In this document: positions 37,262 through 45,968 of the stretch, piece by piece
How positions within the stretch are numbered: position 1 is the stretch's first letter
Layout of the letters: the number at the start of each line of letters is the position of its first letter
Translations under genes and position numbers: made by a program
Assembly (NCBI RefSeq): GCF_001557535.2
Contig: NZ_CP014306.1
Location: 1,612,001-1,676,000, forward strand
Source: Burkholderia sp. PAMC 26561
Lineage (GTDB): Bacteria; Pseudomonadota; Gammaproteobacteria; Burkholderiales; Burkholderiaceae
Direction: 5' to 3'
DNA length: 64,000 nt
Notes under the pieces: model-generated
Told to the model about the DNA's origin: nothing
Seen by the model: only the letters and a program-made list of their open reading frames with translations
Databases searched by the model: none

Positions 37262-37507
37262 GATTTTCCATTACACCGATGATTCTGGGCTCGTGGTCAA
37301 CGGCTATTTCTGTGTTCTACTAGGTCGATTTTAAATATGTTGTACTAATCGTATAGATACGACGGCGCTGTCGATTAACATCACCTCTCAACGTGATTTT
37401 ATTACTGGATGTGCGAGCTTTGCCAGTCGCAAGGGGCTGCGCTGACGCAGGTCATATCCATATGCTTCTTCGGCGGGCCGGTTGAACGCCGGTATGTTTC
37501 GAACATC

Positions 37508-38077
37508 TCATGCTTTACTGCGCAGAAAATCCAGCGCGAGATTTCGAATTCGTTGTGCCCACGCAATTGCTTGGTCTGCGCCACATGGAGGGCAACGCTG
37601 CGCCCACGGATGGGGACGCCAGTTCACGAGGCGTATTGCCAGGGACCTGTCATCCTCGAGCGCGTTGATGGCTTTGAACGCCGACCAGCAGATACTTTCG
37701 TTGGGATGTTCAGAGTAGTCGGGGAAGCCGTTTTCGACTGCAACGGCGAGCAAGGGTAGGTAGCCGGCGTCGCAGGCGAGCATAAGCCGAGAAGGCTCCG
37801 ATAGAGCTGGCCTCAGCGCATCTTGGAGAAATTGTCTCGACAGCTCGATGCGACTACGACTCAGGTCCAATTCATCGTCGCTTGGAGGCATAGCGAGAAC
37901 GCCTTTCTTTCCGTTAGCCAGGAGCCCAATATCAAACGCGTCGGGAAGGTGTTTGAGGATGGCACCAGCCTCGCTGCGAATTGCATTGGTAACGTCCTCG
38001 CGGGGCACATTGACCAGTGCGCTGAAGAATTCCCTTGCTCGCAGTATGGCGAGGGTCCGCTCCCGTGGTGTGTTCAT
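37508..38077 (-). CDS. BPSL0761-like protein with C-terminal extension
   Basis: 189 residues from the ATG at 38077 (GGAG upstream). The N-terminal part (TPRERTLAILRAREFFSALV, later AILKHLPDAFDIGLLA) matches the small Burkholderia BPSL0761 family, which is normally about 70-80 residues. Here a further helical region of about 110 residues follows, with LMLACDAGYLPLLAVAVENG and SLAIRLVNWRPHPW, ending in a helix rich in Ala and Arg. The extension is not recognised with confidence; a HEPN-like helical fold is possible. Function unknown. Confidence 0.6.
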   Translation of the reverse strand: MNTPRERTLAILRAREFFSALVNVPREDVTNAIRSEAGAILKHLPDAFDIGLLANGKKGVLAMPPSDDELDLSRSRIELSRQFLQDALRPALSEPSRLMLACDAGYLPLLAVAVENGFPDYSEHPNESICWSAFKAINALEDDRSLAIRLVNWRPHPWAQRCPPCGADQAIAWAQRIRNLALDFLRSKA

Positions 38078-38391
38078 CAATGTAAGCTCCATTTTCGAAC
38101 GCCGATGATGAGAAGGTCCGACCGGTCGACCGTACGCGAAAAAACAAACCGTGCGATACCCGAGTTATTCAATTTTGAGTGCCTCTCGGTACCGAACGAA
38201 TCCAAGAATATTTTGTATTTGTCTAGTCAATCGCCGAGGCGCGGGCCCCTTAGTTAGCATGAACATGACCAGCAAATCACATTGACTTAACTAAACAAAC
38301 ACCCTCATTCGTTCTCGTCTTTATCGTTCCGCATTACTGTATGCCACCTTTCTGATTAGGAAAGCACCTGCAAGGGCGCCTATACCCAAGT
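38078..38391. other. Intergenic ahead of tandem repeats
   Basis: About 310 bases, AT-richer than the surroundings, no supported gene. It must carry the promoters for the divergent BPSL0761-like gene and the XRE gene. Confidence 0.4.
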
Positions 38392-38466
38392 GTAGACGCA
38401 TATCACGTAGATGTAAACACAGTAGATGTATAAACGGTAGACGCATGAGCGGTAGACGTTTGACGA
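38392..38466. repeat. Five tandem 15-bp repeats (GTAGAYG...) upstream of XRE gene
   Basis: Units start at 38392, 38407, 38422, 38437 and 38452, each exactly 15 bases and each beginning GTAGAYG: GTAGACGCATATCAC, GTAGATGTAAACACA, GTAGATGTATAAACG, GTAGACGCATGAGCG, GTAGACGTTTGACGA. The 5' half is conserved, the 3' half varies. The array ends 22 bases before the XRE start codon, so it is a candidate operator array or iteron set. Confidence 0.8.
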
Positions 38467-38488
38467 GCGCTGAGCGACGCTGCGGCTC

Positions 38489-38734
38489 ATGGAATTTGAT
38501 AAGAAACCCCCTGAGCGCCTGCTACGCATCCGCGTTGCTGGCAATGTCCGACGGCTCCGTGTAGAGCTAACTCTTTCGCAAGAGGATTTGAGCGAAAATT
38601 GTGGGTTCCACCGCACTTATGTTAGTCAAGTCGAACGCGCGGTCACCAACATAAGCCTAGACAATCTAGAAAAACTCGCGAAGGCGCTGCAGGTTGAGCC
38701 TGCAGAGTTACTAGTTGATTTCAAATCCTTGTAG
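38489..38734 (+). CDS. XRE-family helix-turn-helix regulator
   Basis: 81 residues: RVAGNVRRLRVELTLSQEDL, then CGFHRTYVSQVERAVTNISL and DNLEKLAKALQVEPAEL. This is a Cro/C1-type five-helix HTH, the form seen in single-domain regulators and restriction-modification controller proteins. No methylase or restriction enzyme is adjacent; the next intact genes are the Gabija pair on the opposite strand. It probably binds the 15-bp repeats just upstream, giving autoregulation (inference). Confidence 0.85.
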   Translation: MEFDKKPPERLLRIRVAGNVRRLRVELTLSQEDLSENCGFHRTYVSQVERAVTNISLDNLEKLAKALQVEPAELLVDFKSL

Positions 38735-39343
38735 CTACGTGCCGAAGTCAGCGAGGCCCGTCAGGGTCGATGCGTGTCGCTGCGTCGCATCCGCGCAGGT
38801 CTCGCAATCCAGCGCCTTTGAATCGCAAATTTTCGGCGGCGACGGCTGGCAATGAATATGGGAGCGCAGGTTGCCGGTGTCTGTCGGCTGGCATTGCAGT
38901 CGGTTATCCAACGCACTAACCGGCGCACGTCGAGATGTGGCGAACGGCTAGGGCAGACGACTAACGGCCTGGACGGCAAAGTTGAAGTCGTCGAACAAGA
39001 ATTCGCTCGCCAGCTTCGAGGCCACATCAGCAAATGAGCGCAGGTGGGAAGCCGCTACTTGCCTCGCTGTGCAGCGCGAATTTATCAGTAACGCGCCCTT
39101 CACGCACCGTGCGATGTCCTTATAAGTCTCCAGCACGGTCACACTGTGAGTCTTGATGTCACCGAAAGCAATGAATCAGCGTACTAGTGTGTTGAGGGGG
39201 GCTTACTAAACCCTGAGTCTTCATACTTCGTAGCGATGTTGCTTCACTGGTTCATTTTTTGTGGGGCATTAGTTATCTCCGAGAAGCGTTTCGATGGGAC
39301 GGGTGGGTCGCGGGCATCCGGAATCGAGCTATTGAACTTGTGA
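38735..39343. other. Intergenic with possible small decayed ORF
   Basis: About 600 bases downstream of gajB. A minus frame of 64 codons (38948-39142: YKDIARCVKGALLINSRCTA, FADVASKLASEFLFDDFNFA) has a protein-like pattern but stops early, and further plausible residues continue in another frame. It may be a frameshifted small gene. Nothing else recognised. Confidence 0.35.
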
Positions 39344-40765
39344 TTACGGGGAGGGGATAAGAATCGGCGTTCGTGAGCAGACAACGAGCTTCCTCGCACC
39401 TCGAGTGAGCGCGACATAAAGGTGGCGCGCGTCCATCAATTCCGGGTTCAATATCACAGCTGTATCTGCTTCAAGACCTTTCAAAAGTAGTGTGCTACCA
39501 ACCGCGCGCCGAATTGTTGGGCGACCGAGGTGGCGATTGCGCTCACGCGATTGTGCGACGGCTTCTGCGAACGTGCATTTACCGAGAGAGGCCATTGCAA
39601 ACGCAGACCGCAAAACCCGAAGCGCCTCGGGCCGGTAAACTCTTGCATTGGGCGCGTCCTCTAGTGCACGCAAGACAATCTGTGCCAAAGAGAAGGATGG
39701 GGCACGCTGAAAATCCAGAGTGGCGGATTCCGAAACAGACGCCTCGTTTCGCGCGGTTCCGCGACCAAGTACGTGCATGCGGCGCAATAGCTCTGCTTTG
39801 CCGACGCCGGTCATGAGCTCAGCGGCGAATGAGAGCAGGCATTCGAGCGCTCTCGCATCGGCGAGGTCAAACTCACGGCCAAACTTGGTAAGGTCCTTCA
39901 AGTCGACCGCTTCGACGGTCGTCGCGCCGAAAGTCTGTGACGCCATCAGTCGTTGACTCCGGGGACTTTTGCTATCACCGATAATCAGAACGGCGCCATC
40001 GGGAGTAGAAGGTTTGGTTTGTGCGGCTTCCTGGCGAACCTTATGGGCGGGACCGTCCTCGTTCGGGAGTAACTTCCAGAATACCTCCTCGGGTGCTAGA
40101 CGGAGGTCAACAGGCTGCCCGGCAAGCAGCAACTGGCGCACCGTCATTAGCCAGGTTCCCAGCCCCTCGGTTCCCGCATTTTTCCATCTCCAGGGTGTCG
40201 CAAGTTCGCCGACCGGAGGAAAAATCTTGTGGACATTCGTCGTCCAATCCACTGTCGGCTCATCAAAACCAAAGATGGCTTGGAGAGGGTCGCCGAGCAC
40301 GCATGTCGGCAGCACCGTCGCCGTCCAGCCGATAATGTTGTGTTGAGCAACAGTGCAATCTTGGTATTCGTCGACGAGCAGATGGCTGTATGTAGCCTGA
40401 AGCGCATCGCTGATGTCGCCGCTGCGCAGCAGGGTTCGCGCCGCTTTGCGGATGTCGATATAGTCCGAAACCGGGTGGTTCAGCATTTCAATGGCCCGGT
40501 CATGGCCGCTACGCAGGGGAAAGCTGGAGATGAGCCGAATTGACCAGCTATCGATGGTTGCAACGCGATAGACATGCTTTGGCACGCCAGCCTTCACAAG
40601 TCGGGCTTCCAGCGCAGACCGGCCTGCGTTCGTATGGGTCAATACCAAGACGGGTTTGTGCCCTGAATGAGCAGCGAGGCAATCTGCAATGAGTTGCGTC
40701 TTTCCGCAGCCGGCCGGCGCCGTTACCGTGCCGCGCCTCAATGAAAGTAGGTCAAGCTCAGGCAT
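39344..40765 (-). CDS. gajB: Gabija system UvrD-like helicase GajB
   Basis: 473 residues, close to the roughly 490 of characterised GajB. Superfamily 1 helicase motifs in order: Walker A TAPAGCGKTQLI, Ia-like LVLTHTNAGRSALEARL, motif II LLVDEYQDC, motif III GDPLQAIFGF, and motif VI near the end (HLYVALTRGARKLVV). It is shorter than housekeeping UvrD/Rep, as expected for GajB. The ATG overlaps the last 8 bases of gajA, so expression is translationally coupled. In Gabija, GajB senses DNA ends or single strands and activates the GajA nuclease during phage infection. The assignment rests on the gene pair and order, not on a search. Confidence 0.78.
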   Translation of the reverse strand: MPELDLLSLRRGTVTAPAGCGKTQLIADCLAAHSGHKPVLVLTHTNAGRSALEARLVKAGVPKHVYRVATIDSWSIRLISSFPLRSGHDRAIEMLNHPVSDYIDIRKAARTLLRSGDISDALQATYSHLLVDEYQDCTVAQHNIIGWTATVLPTCVLGDPLQAIFGFDEPTVDWTTNVHKIFPPVGELATPWRWKNAGTEGLGTWLMTVRQLLLAGQPVDLRLAPEEVFWKLLPNEDGPAHKVRQEAAQTKPSTPDGAVLIIGDSKSPRSQRLMASQTFGATTVEAVDLKDLTKFGREFDLADARALECLLSFAAELMTGVGKAELLRRMHVLGRGTARNEASVSESATLDFQRAPSFSLAQIVLRALEDAPNARVYRPEALRVLRSAFAMASLGKCTFAEAVAQSRERNRHLGRPTIRRAVGSTLLLKGLEADTAVILNPELMDARHLYVALTRGARKLVVCSRTPILIPSP

Positions 40766-42485
40766 TGTGTGCCCACTTGAAAAGCGCTGCTACGATGCCA
40801 ATGAAGTCTTCGTCCGCGTCCTTTAAATGCGGTCCGACTATATCGCGGGCCACTGCCTCCATCTTTGATATCGACTTGAACCAGCCTGCCTTGCGGGTGC
40901 GCGAAGCAATGCCGAGAACGACTCGAGTCTCAAATGAATATTCCCCGACAAGGCTTTCAATTTGTACCTTGTCGAGATTCAACTTGCCGTCCGACTTGGT
41001 CTTAATGTGAGCGTCGACCTTTCCATCTTCGGTGAGCTGGAGCGCTCGAGCGATTAGCTTGTCGACGGCATCGTCCGGAAGGCTTGTGAAAAGCTCGTCC
41101 TCAAGCGCTTTCCCGCCGCGCCACGTAACGTGGTATCCGCCAGCAGTTTTGAATTCCTCTACCAACTTTGCGGTGGGTGCCTTGTCTGCGTCCTGCACAA
41201 CGGCAACTCGGTATCCAAGCTTTTGGAAGGCCTTTGCTTTGTGGAAGCAAGTGTCAGCCTCGCCTCCGCCGGCGTCGGCATACGAGACGCCGGACGACTG
41301 CAGTGACTCGTCGCCCTCGTTGACGAAGAAATCATTCAGTCCTCGAATGAAGCCTATCTCGCTCGCTCCCTCACACACGAGCACCGTTCGGGCAAGGAAG
41401 GCCTCGGGATACGCTCTAATGGCCCCTTGCACGTCGTTGTCCGCTCCTACAGGTTCGGCCTGATGGCCACCAGTGTGAGTCCGGAGCACAAAGAGCTGCG
41501 TGCCCGTCAGCTCCCTCAAAGCCACAGGAGAATGCGTGGTGATGAAGGCTTGTAGCGGTGGCGTCTTTTCCTTCGAACCCAACGAGTTCAGCAGCCGTGT
41601 GAGCCGATGTGGCTCAAGTCCGTATTCAATCTCATCGACCAGTACGACACTTGCGAGCGCGGCCGCTTCGCGATGAAGGCCCGCAATGAGCAGTCGGCTA
41701 GACCCGGTACCCAGGTTGCGTAGAGGAATGCCATCTTCGGAATGGAGCGAGATGGCCCCGTCGCCAAAGGAGACCGCATGGGTGTCGAGAAGAGCGGTGG
41801 CAGAAGCGCCGACCGGTACGCCCAAACTGTTTGCGGTCTTGGTGACCGCTTTCAGGGCATTCTCGAGTTGTGGTGCTGCCCTAGCACCAAAGCCGGAGCG
41901 CGCTTCTCGCGCGGCCTTTAAGAGCTCGGACCCAACGTTGGCCCGCTCATCGGAAAGACGATTCAAGACCGAGCCTCTGGTCCACGATAGGTTGGCGTTT
42001 GGATGGTACCCAAGTCGGGCCGGAGCGAGCGCCGTCCTGTCCTTCCACCGGAGCGCACGCGGAGGGTCTTCCGTTACAGTTCGCTCCGAAAACAGCGACC
42101 ACACAGGCTCGAGGTCAGCTTTCACAGTAAGTCGCTGCGTGAGTACCATTTCGAGCCCTTTACGCGGCTCATCCTCGACTTCGCCCGTTGCTTGGTCGAA
42201 GCCCCGTAGGCAAGCCCCGTAGTGCTCAATGCTCTTGAGGGAATCTGGCAGCGAACCGAGCGTTAGCCTAATAATAATGTCCTGCGTGACATCGAGATTG
42301 AAGAAATCGGTGTCGGAGATATTGAGGTTACGTCGCGCGCCGAGGCAGTAATCAATGGCGTCAAGAACGGTGGATTTACCGCCATCACCAAGACCGATGA
42401 GACAATTGATACCTTCCGACGGTGCCCAGGAAAATGAGCGAATGGAGCGAAAGTTGTTGATTTCGATTTTTCGAATGCGGACCAC
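40758..42485 (-). CDS. gajA: Gabija system OLD-family nuclease GajA (ABC ATPase + TOPRIM)
   Basis: GTG start with AGGGAG six bases upstream; 575 residues, almost the same as described GajA (about 580). The N-terminal ATPase has KIEINNFRSIRSFSW and a variant Walker A GLGDGGKST (31-39), the signature-like LGTGSSRLLIAGL, Walker B VVLVDEIEYGLEPHR and the His switch ITTHSP. The C-terminal TOPRIM nuclease has VLVCEGASEIGF with the metal-binding Glu and VVQDADKAP with the D-x-D pair. GajA nicks DNA when nucleotides are depleted in infected cells. The gajA-gajB order with 8-base overlap supports Gabija over a lone OLD protein. Confidence 0.8.
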   Translation of the reverse strand: MVRIRKIEINNFRSIRSFSWAPSEGINCLIGLGDGGKSTVLDAIDYCLGARRNLNISDTDFFNLDVTQDIIIRLTLGSLPDSLKSIEHYGACLRGFDQATGEVEDEPRKGLEMVLTQRLTVKADLEPVWSLFSERTVTEDPPRALRWKDRTALAPARLGYHPNANLSWTRGSVLNRLSDERANVGSELLKAAREARSGFGARAAPQLENALKAVTKTANSLGVPVGASATALLDTHAVSFGDGAISLHSEDGIPLRNLGTGSSRLLIAGLHREAAALASVVLVDEIEYGLEPHRLTRLLNSLGSKEKTPPLQAFITTHSPVALRELTGTQLFVLRTHTGGHQAEPVGADNDVQGAIRAYPEAFLARTVLVCEGASEIGFIRGLNDFFVNEGDESLQSSGVSYADAGGGEADTCFHKAKAFQKLGYRVAVVQDADKAPTAKLVEEFKTAGGYHVTWRGGKALEDELFTSLPDDAVDKLIARALQLTEDGKVDAHIKTKSDGKLNLDKVQIESLVGEYSFETRVVLGIASRTRKAGWFKSISKMEAVARDIVGPHLKDADEDFIGIVAALFKWAHNA

Positions 42486-44007
42486 TGTTTCTCCCTATCG
42501 ACCTGGCCTTACTGCCCCCGCACATGCGCGAACTAAAGGATTTCCTTCCATGAAGGAGGTCGGGATTGTTGGTTGAATTTGTCGCGAAAATTCGGCTTGG
42601 ATTTCACGCGTCGGAGCGATTTTAGATTGAACCGCAGACACGCAGGTCCGCGTAGCTCTAATTTATCTCCGAAAACCATAGGTAACCTCAAGTCTTCGCA
42701 GCCGGTGCCGTTAGCGGAACAGCGCCTCCGAGGACGCGTTATTTAAACTCACTCGCGGCAATCGAGCCGAATCTTGAGCTTAGATAGATAGATGCTCGGC
42801 GGCCACGAGCGAGAACGTCAACCGGTCAGGCGTAGGCTCTAAATTCTTATCCATTTTCGCTCAAGCTAAGGAGTGACATGACCTTCCACTATAAATTTCG
42901 CCGAACGGAATTCGGAAGAAACTAATTATCTCAACGGCAACCGTCGACCGCCGCAAGTCATTAATTTTGTCATTTCGCTTATGCCTGCAACTATAAATGA
43001 ACCGAGTAGCCAGTCAGCCAGTTTATGGCAATAAAAATAGTACCCGGCACGGCCTTTTATATCGATTCTATAATGACTTTCCTTTAATCTAACAAGCGGG
43101 AGACTTTCGCTATCCACCGACGGCATATCGAGCTATCAGGGCCGACTATGTTTATCAGCGGCCAAAGCTTAGGTTCGGCCGGACTAAGGTCAGCTAAAAT
43201 CACGTTGCCTTTTTACACGTGCCCGCGTAACACTAATGCTATCATCTTTGCAACGTGCCAAATAGAAGTCACCCGCAACAATAGATTCGTCCAAGAGTAC
43301 TTTGTTTGTTATGCAGTCCTGGATTTCGAGTGATTTCAACGATTGTGGTACCAAATGCAAATCTCCGACGACTTGCACCAATCCAAGCTTGATTCCCTCG
43401 GGGGTATTGCATCTCGATAGGGTTGATTCTTTATTATTTTTTCGAGATATTCAGCGTGGACGGCGGTGAAAGCGCCGCGCTTGTCATTCGGACCGACTGG
43501 TATCCGCGATATGCCAAAGGCGCCTGCTTTGCAGACAGCGGCCCAAACGTGCCTTTCTGCGTGCGTCCACCCCTTTTAGTACATCTTGCACACATCTGTT
43601 ACTTTACTCTGCGAGCCTCGCGCAAAATCGGTCACGGTCGAAAGGGAGACGAAGATGACGAAGATGACGAAGGTGCATAGCGTTATCGGATAGTTTTCAT
43701 CATAAACGCCCCTTGAGTGAACGCGATTGTCTAAGCTTTCAAATCAGCTGACATCGCACGGTGAAAGTCACGTCCCCAACTAGCGCAGGTTTGTTTCTGA
43801 TAGACATGTATGCAGCAGCGCCGCACGGTCATCGGACTCAACGTAATACTAGGTGACGAGTCTGAGCTATTGAAGGTCGTTTTCAACCATCTGCGAGCGC
43901 AGTCCATTTCGCGATGAACGACAGTAACTATCTGATGCGACTGCGGGCGCAAACAGCAGCCGACGTATTTTGTTCTTAAAAACTTGCACTTGGTGACAGC
44001 TGTGTTG

Positions 44008-44023
44008 TCGCCTGTGGATAACT
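44008..44023. repeat. 16-bp direct repeat (left) with DnaA-box-like core
   Basis: TCGCCTGTGGATAACT, identical to 54936-54951. It contains TGTGGATAA, the complement of the consensus DnaA box. Both copies are followed 30-40 bases later by a C-rich stretch with GCACCCCC. It lies just outside the integrase remnant and may mark an island end. Confidence 0.6.
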
Positions 44024-44130
44024 CTTCCTTTTGCGCCTTTGGCTTCGCCCCCCCCCCCGCACCCCCCCAAAAAAGCGCGAAGACAAAGAGCGAACCTTAA
44101 AAAGTGATGTACGAAAAATCAACAGCTAGA

Positions 44131-44148
44131 TGCCCGCTATCGCGGGCA
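44131..44148. repeat. Small perfect hairpin
   Basis: TGCCCGC, TATC, GCGGGCA: a 7-bp stem with a tetraloop and no T-run. Significance unknown. Confidence 0.4.
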
Positions 44149-44306
44149 TACCAAGCACAAATTTTCGATTGACACGCCCTAAATCTTTCGACTGCGCTTG
44201 TAAACAATCCGCTGCACTAGGCGTGACGGGCGGTTTAGGCAATCTTACGGGTCTAATAGCGGCGGTCCCTTTCTGAGGTCTACCTTTTTCAAAATGTAAT
44301 TAAGAA

Positions 44307-44336
44307 GCCTGCAACCCTTGTGGTTGCGGGCTTTTT
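44307..44336 (+). terminator. Rho-independent terminator
   Basis: GCCTGCAACC pairs with GGTTGCGGGC over 10 bp (one wobble), with a 5-base loop, followed by TTTTT. It is a textbook plus-strand terminator, but no intact plus-strand gene precedes it, so the gene it served was lost or is a small transcript I cannot see. Confidence 0.8.
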
Positions 44337-44402
44337 CCTTATTTGCATTTTTTGGGAATCGCCTACTGTTTGTCGAAGGGTCTGCCTTCGGGAACGTCAA
44401 TA

Positions 44403-44890
44403 ATGAGCGTCCGGTACGCCGTCAGAATGCAGGTGTTAGCAACGGGCGAGCGGTTTTCCCTGCTCATCAACCTCCGTGCGATTCCGGTATTTGACTTCAC
44501 CGCGTTCACGTTAAGCGAATGCCGGCACGTCAACCGTGCCAGTGCGACGCTGGAGCAGGTTGCGCGGTCCTGCAAGGTCTAGTGCTTTTCAGTGACGAAA
44601 CCGGCACTGACCTCCATGAGCGGATGCGCGCGGGCCATTTCCTCACAATGGGGGAACTCGTTGCACTCATTGAGATTTGCGGCGAGCCGCTTGAAATCAT
44701 TGAATCGCGCGTCTGTGCTCCACTTCCAAAACCGTCTAGTCAACATCGCAAGGTAGCCTCGCTGGAGGCGCACCGCGCGCATGTGAATGCTCAACCGCAA
44801 TCCGCTATCAATCGGGATTCCGCAGGCATTCGCATTCGCTATATCCACAAGTTTCTCGAGTGGGTCTCGAATAGGCATCACCTTGCGCTT
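44403..44890 (+). pseudogene. Truncated, frameshifted tyrosine recombinase/integrase
   Basis: The first frame reads MSVRYAVRMQVLATGERFSL, then NRASATLEQVARS to a TAG at 44580. The next part continues in another frame (LVLFSDETGTDLHERMRAGH, FLTMGELVALIEIC) up to DSAGIRIRYIHKFLEW. This layout is the N-terminal and core-binding region of the long phage-type integrases common in Burkholderiales islands. The catalytic domain with R, H-x-x-R and Tyr is absent. The gene is dead, but it marks a former mobile element. The family call is from pattern memory, so moderate confidence. Confidence 0.55.
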
Positions 44891-44903
44891 TCGAGCACGC
44901 GCT

Positions 44904-45611
44904 TTACGCCACCGGTGTTGTTGATGGCCACGCAAAACTGCTGCGCTCGCGCGCCCCAAGCTGGTTCAGGTACTCGAGCGCCTCGGCCGGTTGCCCTGCG
45001 TCCGCCGCGACTTTGGCGGCGTCCCAGAGGTAACGAGGCGCCGGAGACCGATTCGGCATTGCTTTGAGCAATGCGTATTGCTTTGCCGCGTCGACGCCGT
45101 CAATCTGCCTCTCAAGCAGGGCCGCGAGGCGGATAAACTGATTGGCCGGGTGAAGTTCGAGGAGGCGCTCAATGTCACATCGGTGTTACTCCCTGCACTC
45201 AGAATCGGTGGGCCAGAATCCTTGGCTCCGGGCGACTGCGGCAATCAGTGGTACCGAGTCGGAAGCGATCACCGCCTGCAACCGCGGCCAGATCGCCTCC
45301 ATGTCAGCGCACCGCAGCTTATAGTCGGAATCGACGGCGATTAGATTAGATAACAGACCGAGACCGTCTTCCTCGAGATCGTCTCCGAGTTCGAGGAGTC
45401 GGGATCGCGCCTCGTCATAGTTCCCCGTCAGCCACTTGCAATGGGCCGTCTTCGTTGCGATACGCGCATTCGTGAGATCAAGCTGGCAGTATCCGCAAAG
45501 CGCTTCGCCATGTTGGGCAAAGATCAAGCATGCGTCGGCAGAGCTCTCCGGACCCGGCTGCACCTTTCTCTCAAGAAGGGAAGGCAGGGTAGAAAATTCA
45601 GTGAGTTTCAT
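44904..45611 (-). pseudogene. Helical-repeat (TPR-like) protein interrupted by an in-frame TAA
   Basis: From an ATG at 45611 the frame runs to TAA at 45186-45188. It then continues in the same frame for another 93 codons (CDIERLLELHPANQFIRLAA, LEYLNQLGARERS) to TAA at 44904. Both parts are made of paired helices with TPR-like spacing (AKTAHCKWLTGNYDEARSRL, VAADAGQPAEALEYLNQL). The product would be about 235 residues if the stop were sense. Family and role are unknown; TPR-like proteins are frequent adaptors in defence loci. The start is not well defined. Confidence 0.45.
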
Positions 45612-45968
45612 ATGTCCGGAGCGTTCGTTCATGCTTCGCATGCACAGGGACTCGGAGGTGTGACCGCGTCGCATCAAGGTTGCTCGCGCGTACGAAAGGA
45701 TTTTGAGCACAAGGCCTGCGCCAATTCGCTTGCATTTGGGGGACCGCATTGGCGGAAATTTTACAAGGTTTGCCCGCACACATTGATGTCACATAGCCAG
45801 CGCGACGCGATCGCCCCGAATGCCGCAAACGAACGGTGGCGATGCATGCCGCATAAATTAGCCGTCAGTTGCTTTCGGCGGTTCGACACATCAGTCCCTT
45901 TATCGTCAAGAATCGAGTCGTAGCGAAGCGACGAATGTTTTTTACTTTATGAAAAATACGGGGGAAAT

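Larger units (their letters stand above)
42486..44306. other. 1.8-kb AT-rich gap without a supported gene
   Basis: Only frames of 60-85 codons occur and none has a recognisable motif. Visible items are three tandem 9-bp GACGAAGAT-type units (43648-43674) at the end of one short frame, a DnaA-box-like 16-mer (44008-44023), a pyrimidine-rich poly-C tract (about 44048-44077) and a small hairpin (44131-44148). Base composition is lower in GC than the flanks, consistent with foreign or decayed DNA at the border of an island. Confidence 0.5.

Noticed and set aside
38392..38466. The tandem 15-bp repeats as a CRISPR array.
   Set aside because: Units are too short and lack repeat-spacer structure; no cas genes are present.
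44008..44160. The DnaA-box-like sequence, poly-C tract and hairpin as an active replication origin.
   Set aside because: Only one consensus box, no regular iterons, and no Rep or ParAB genes within the window.
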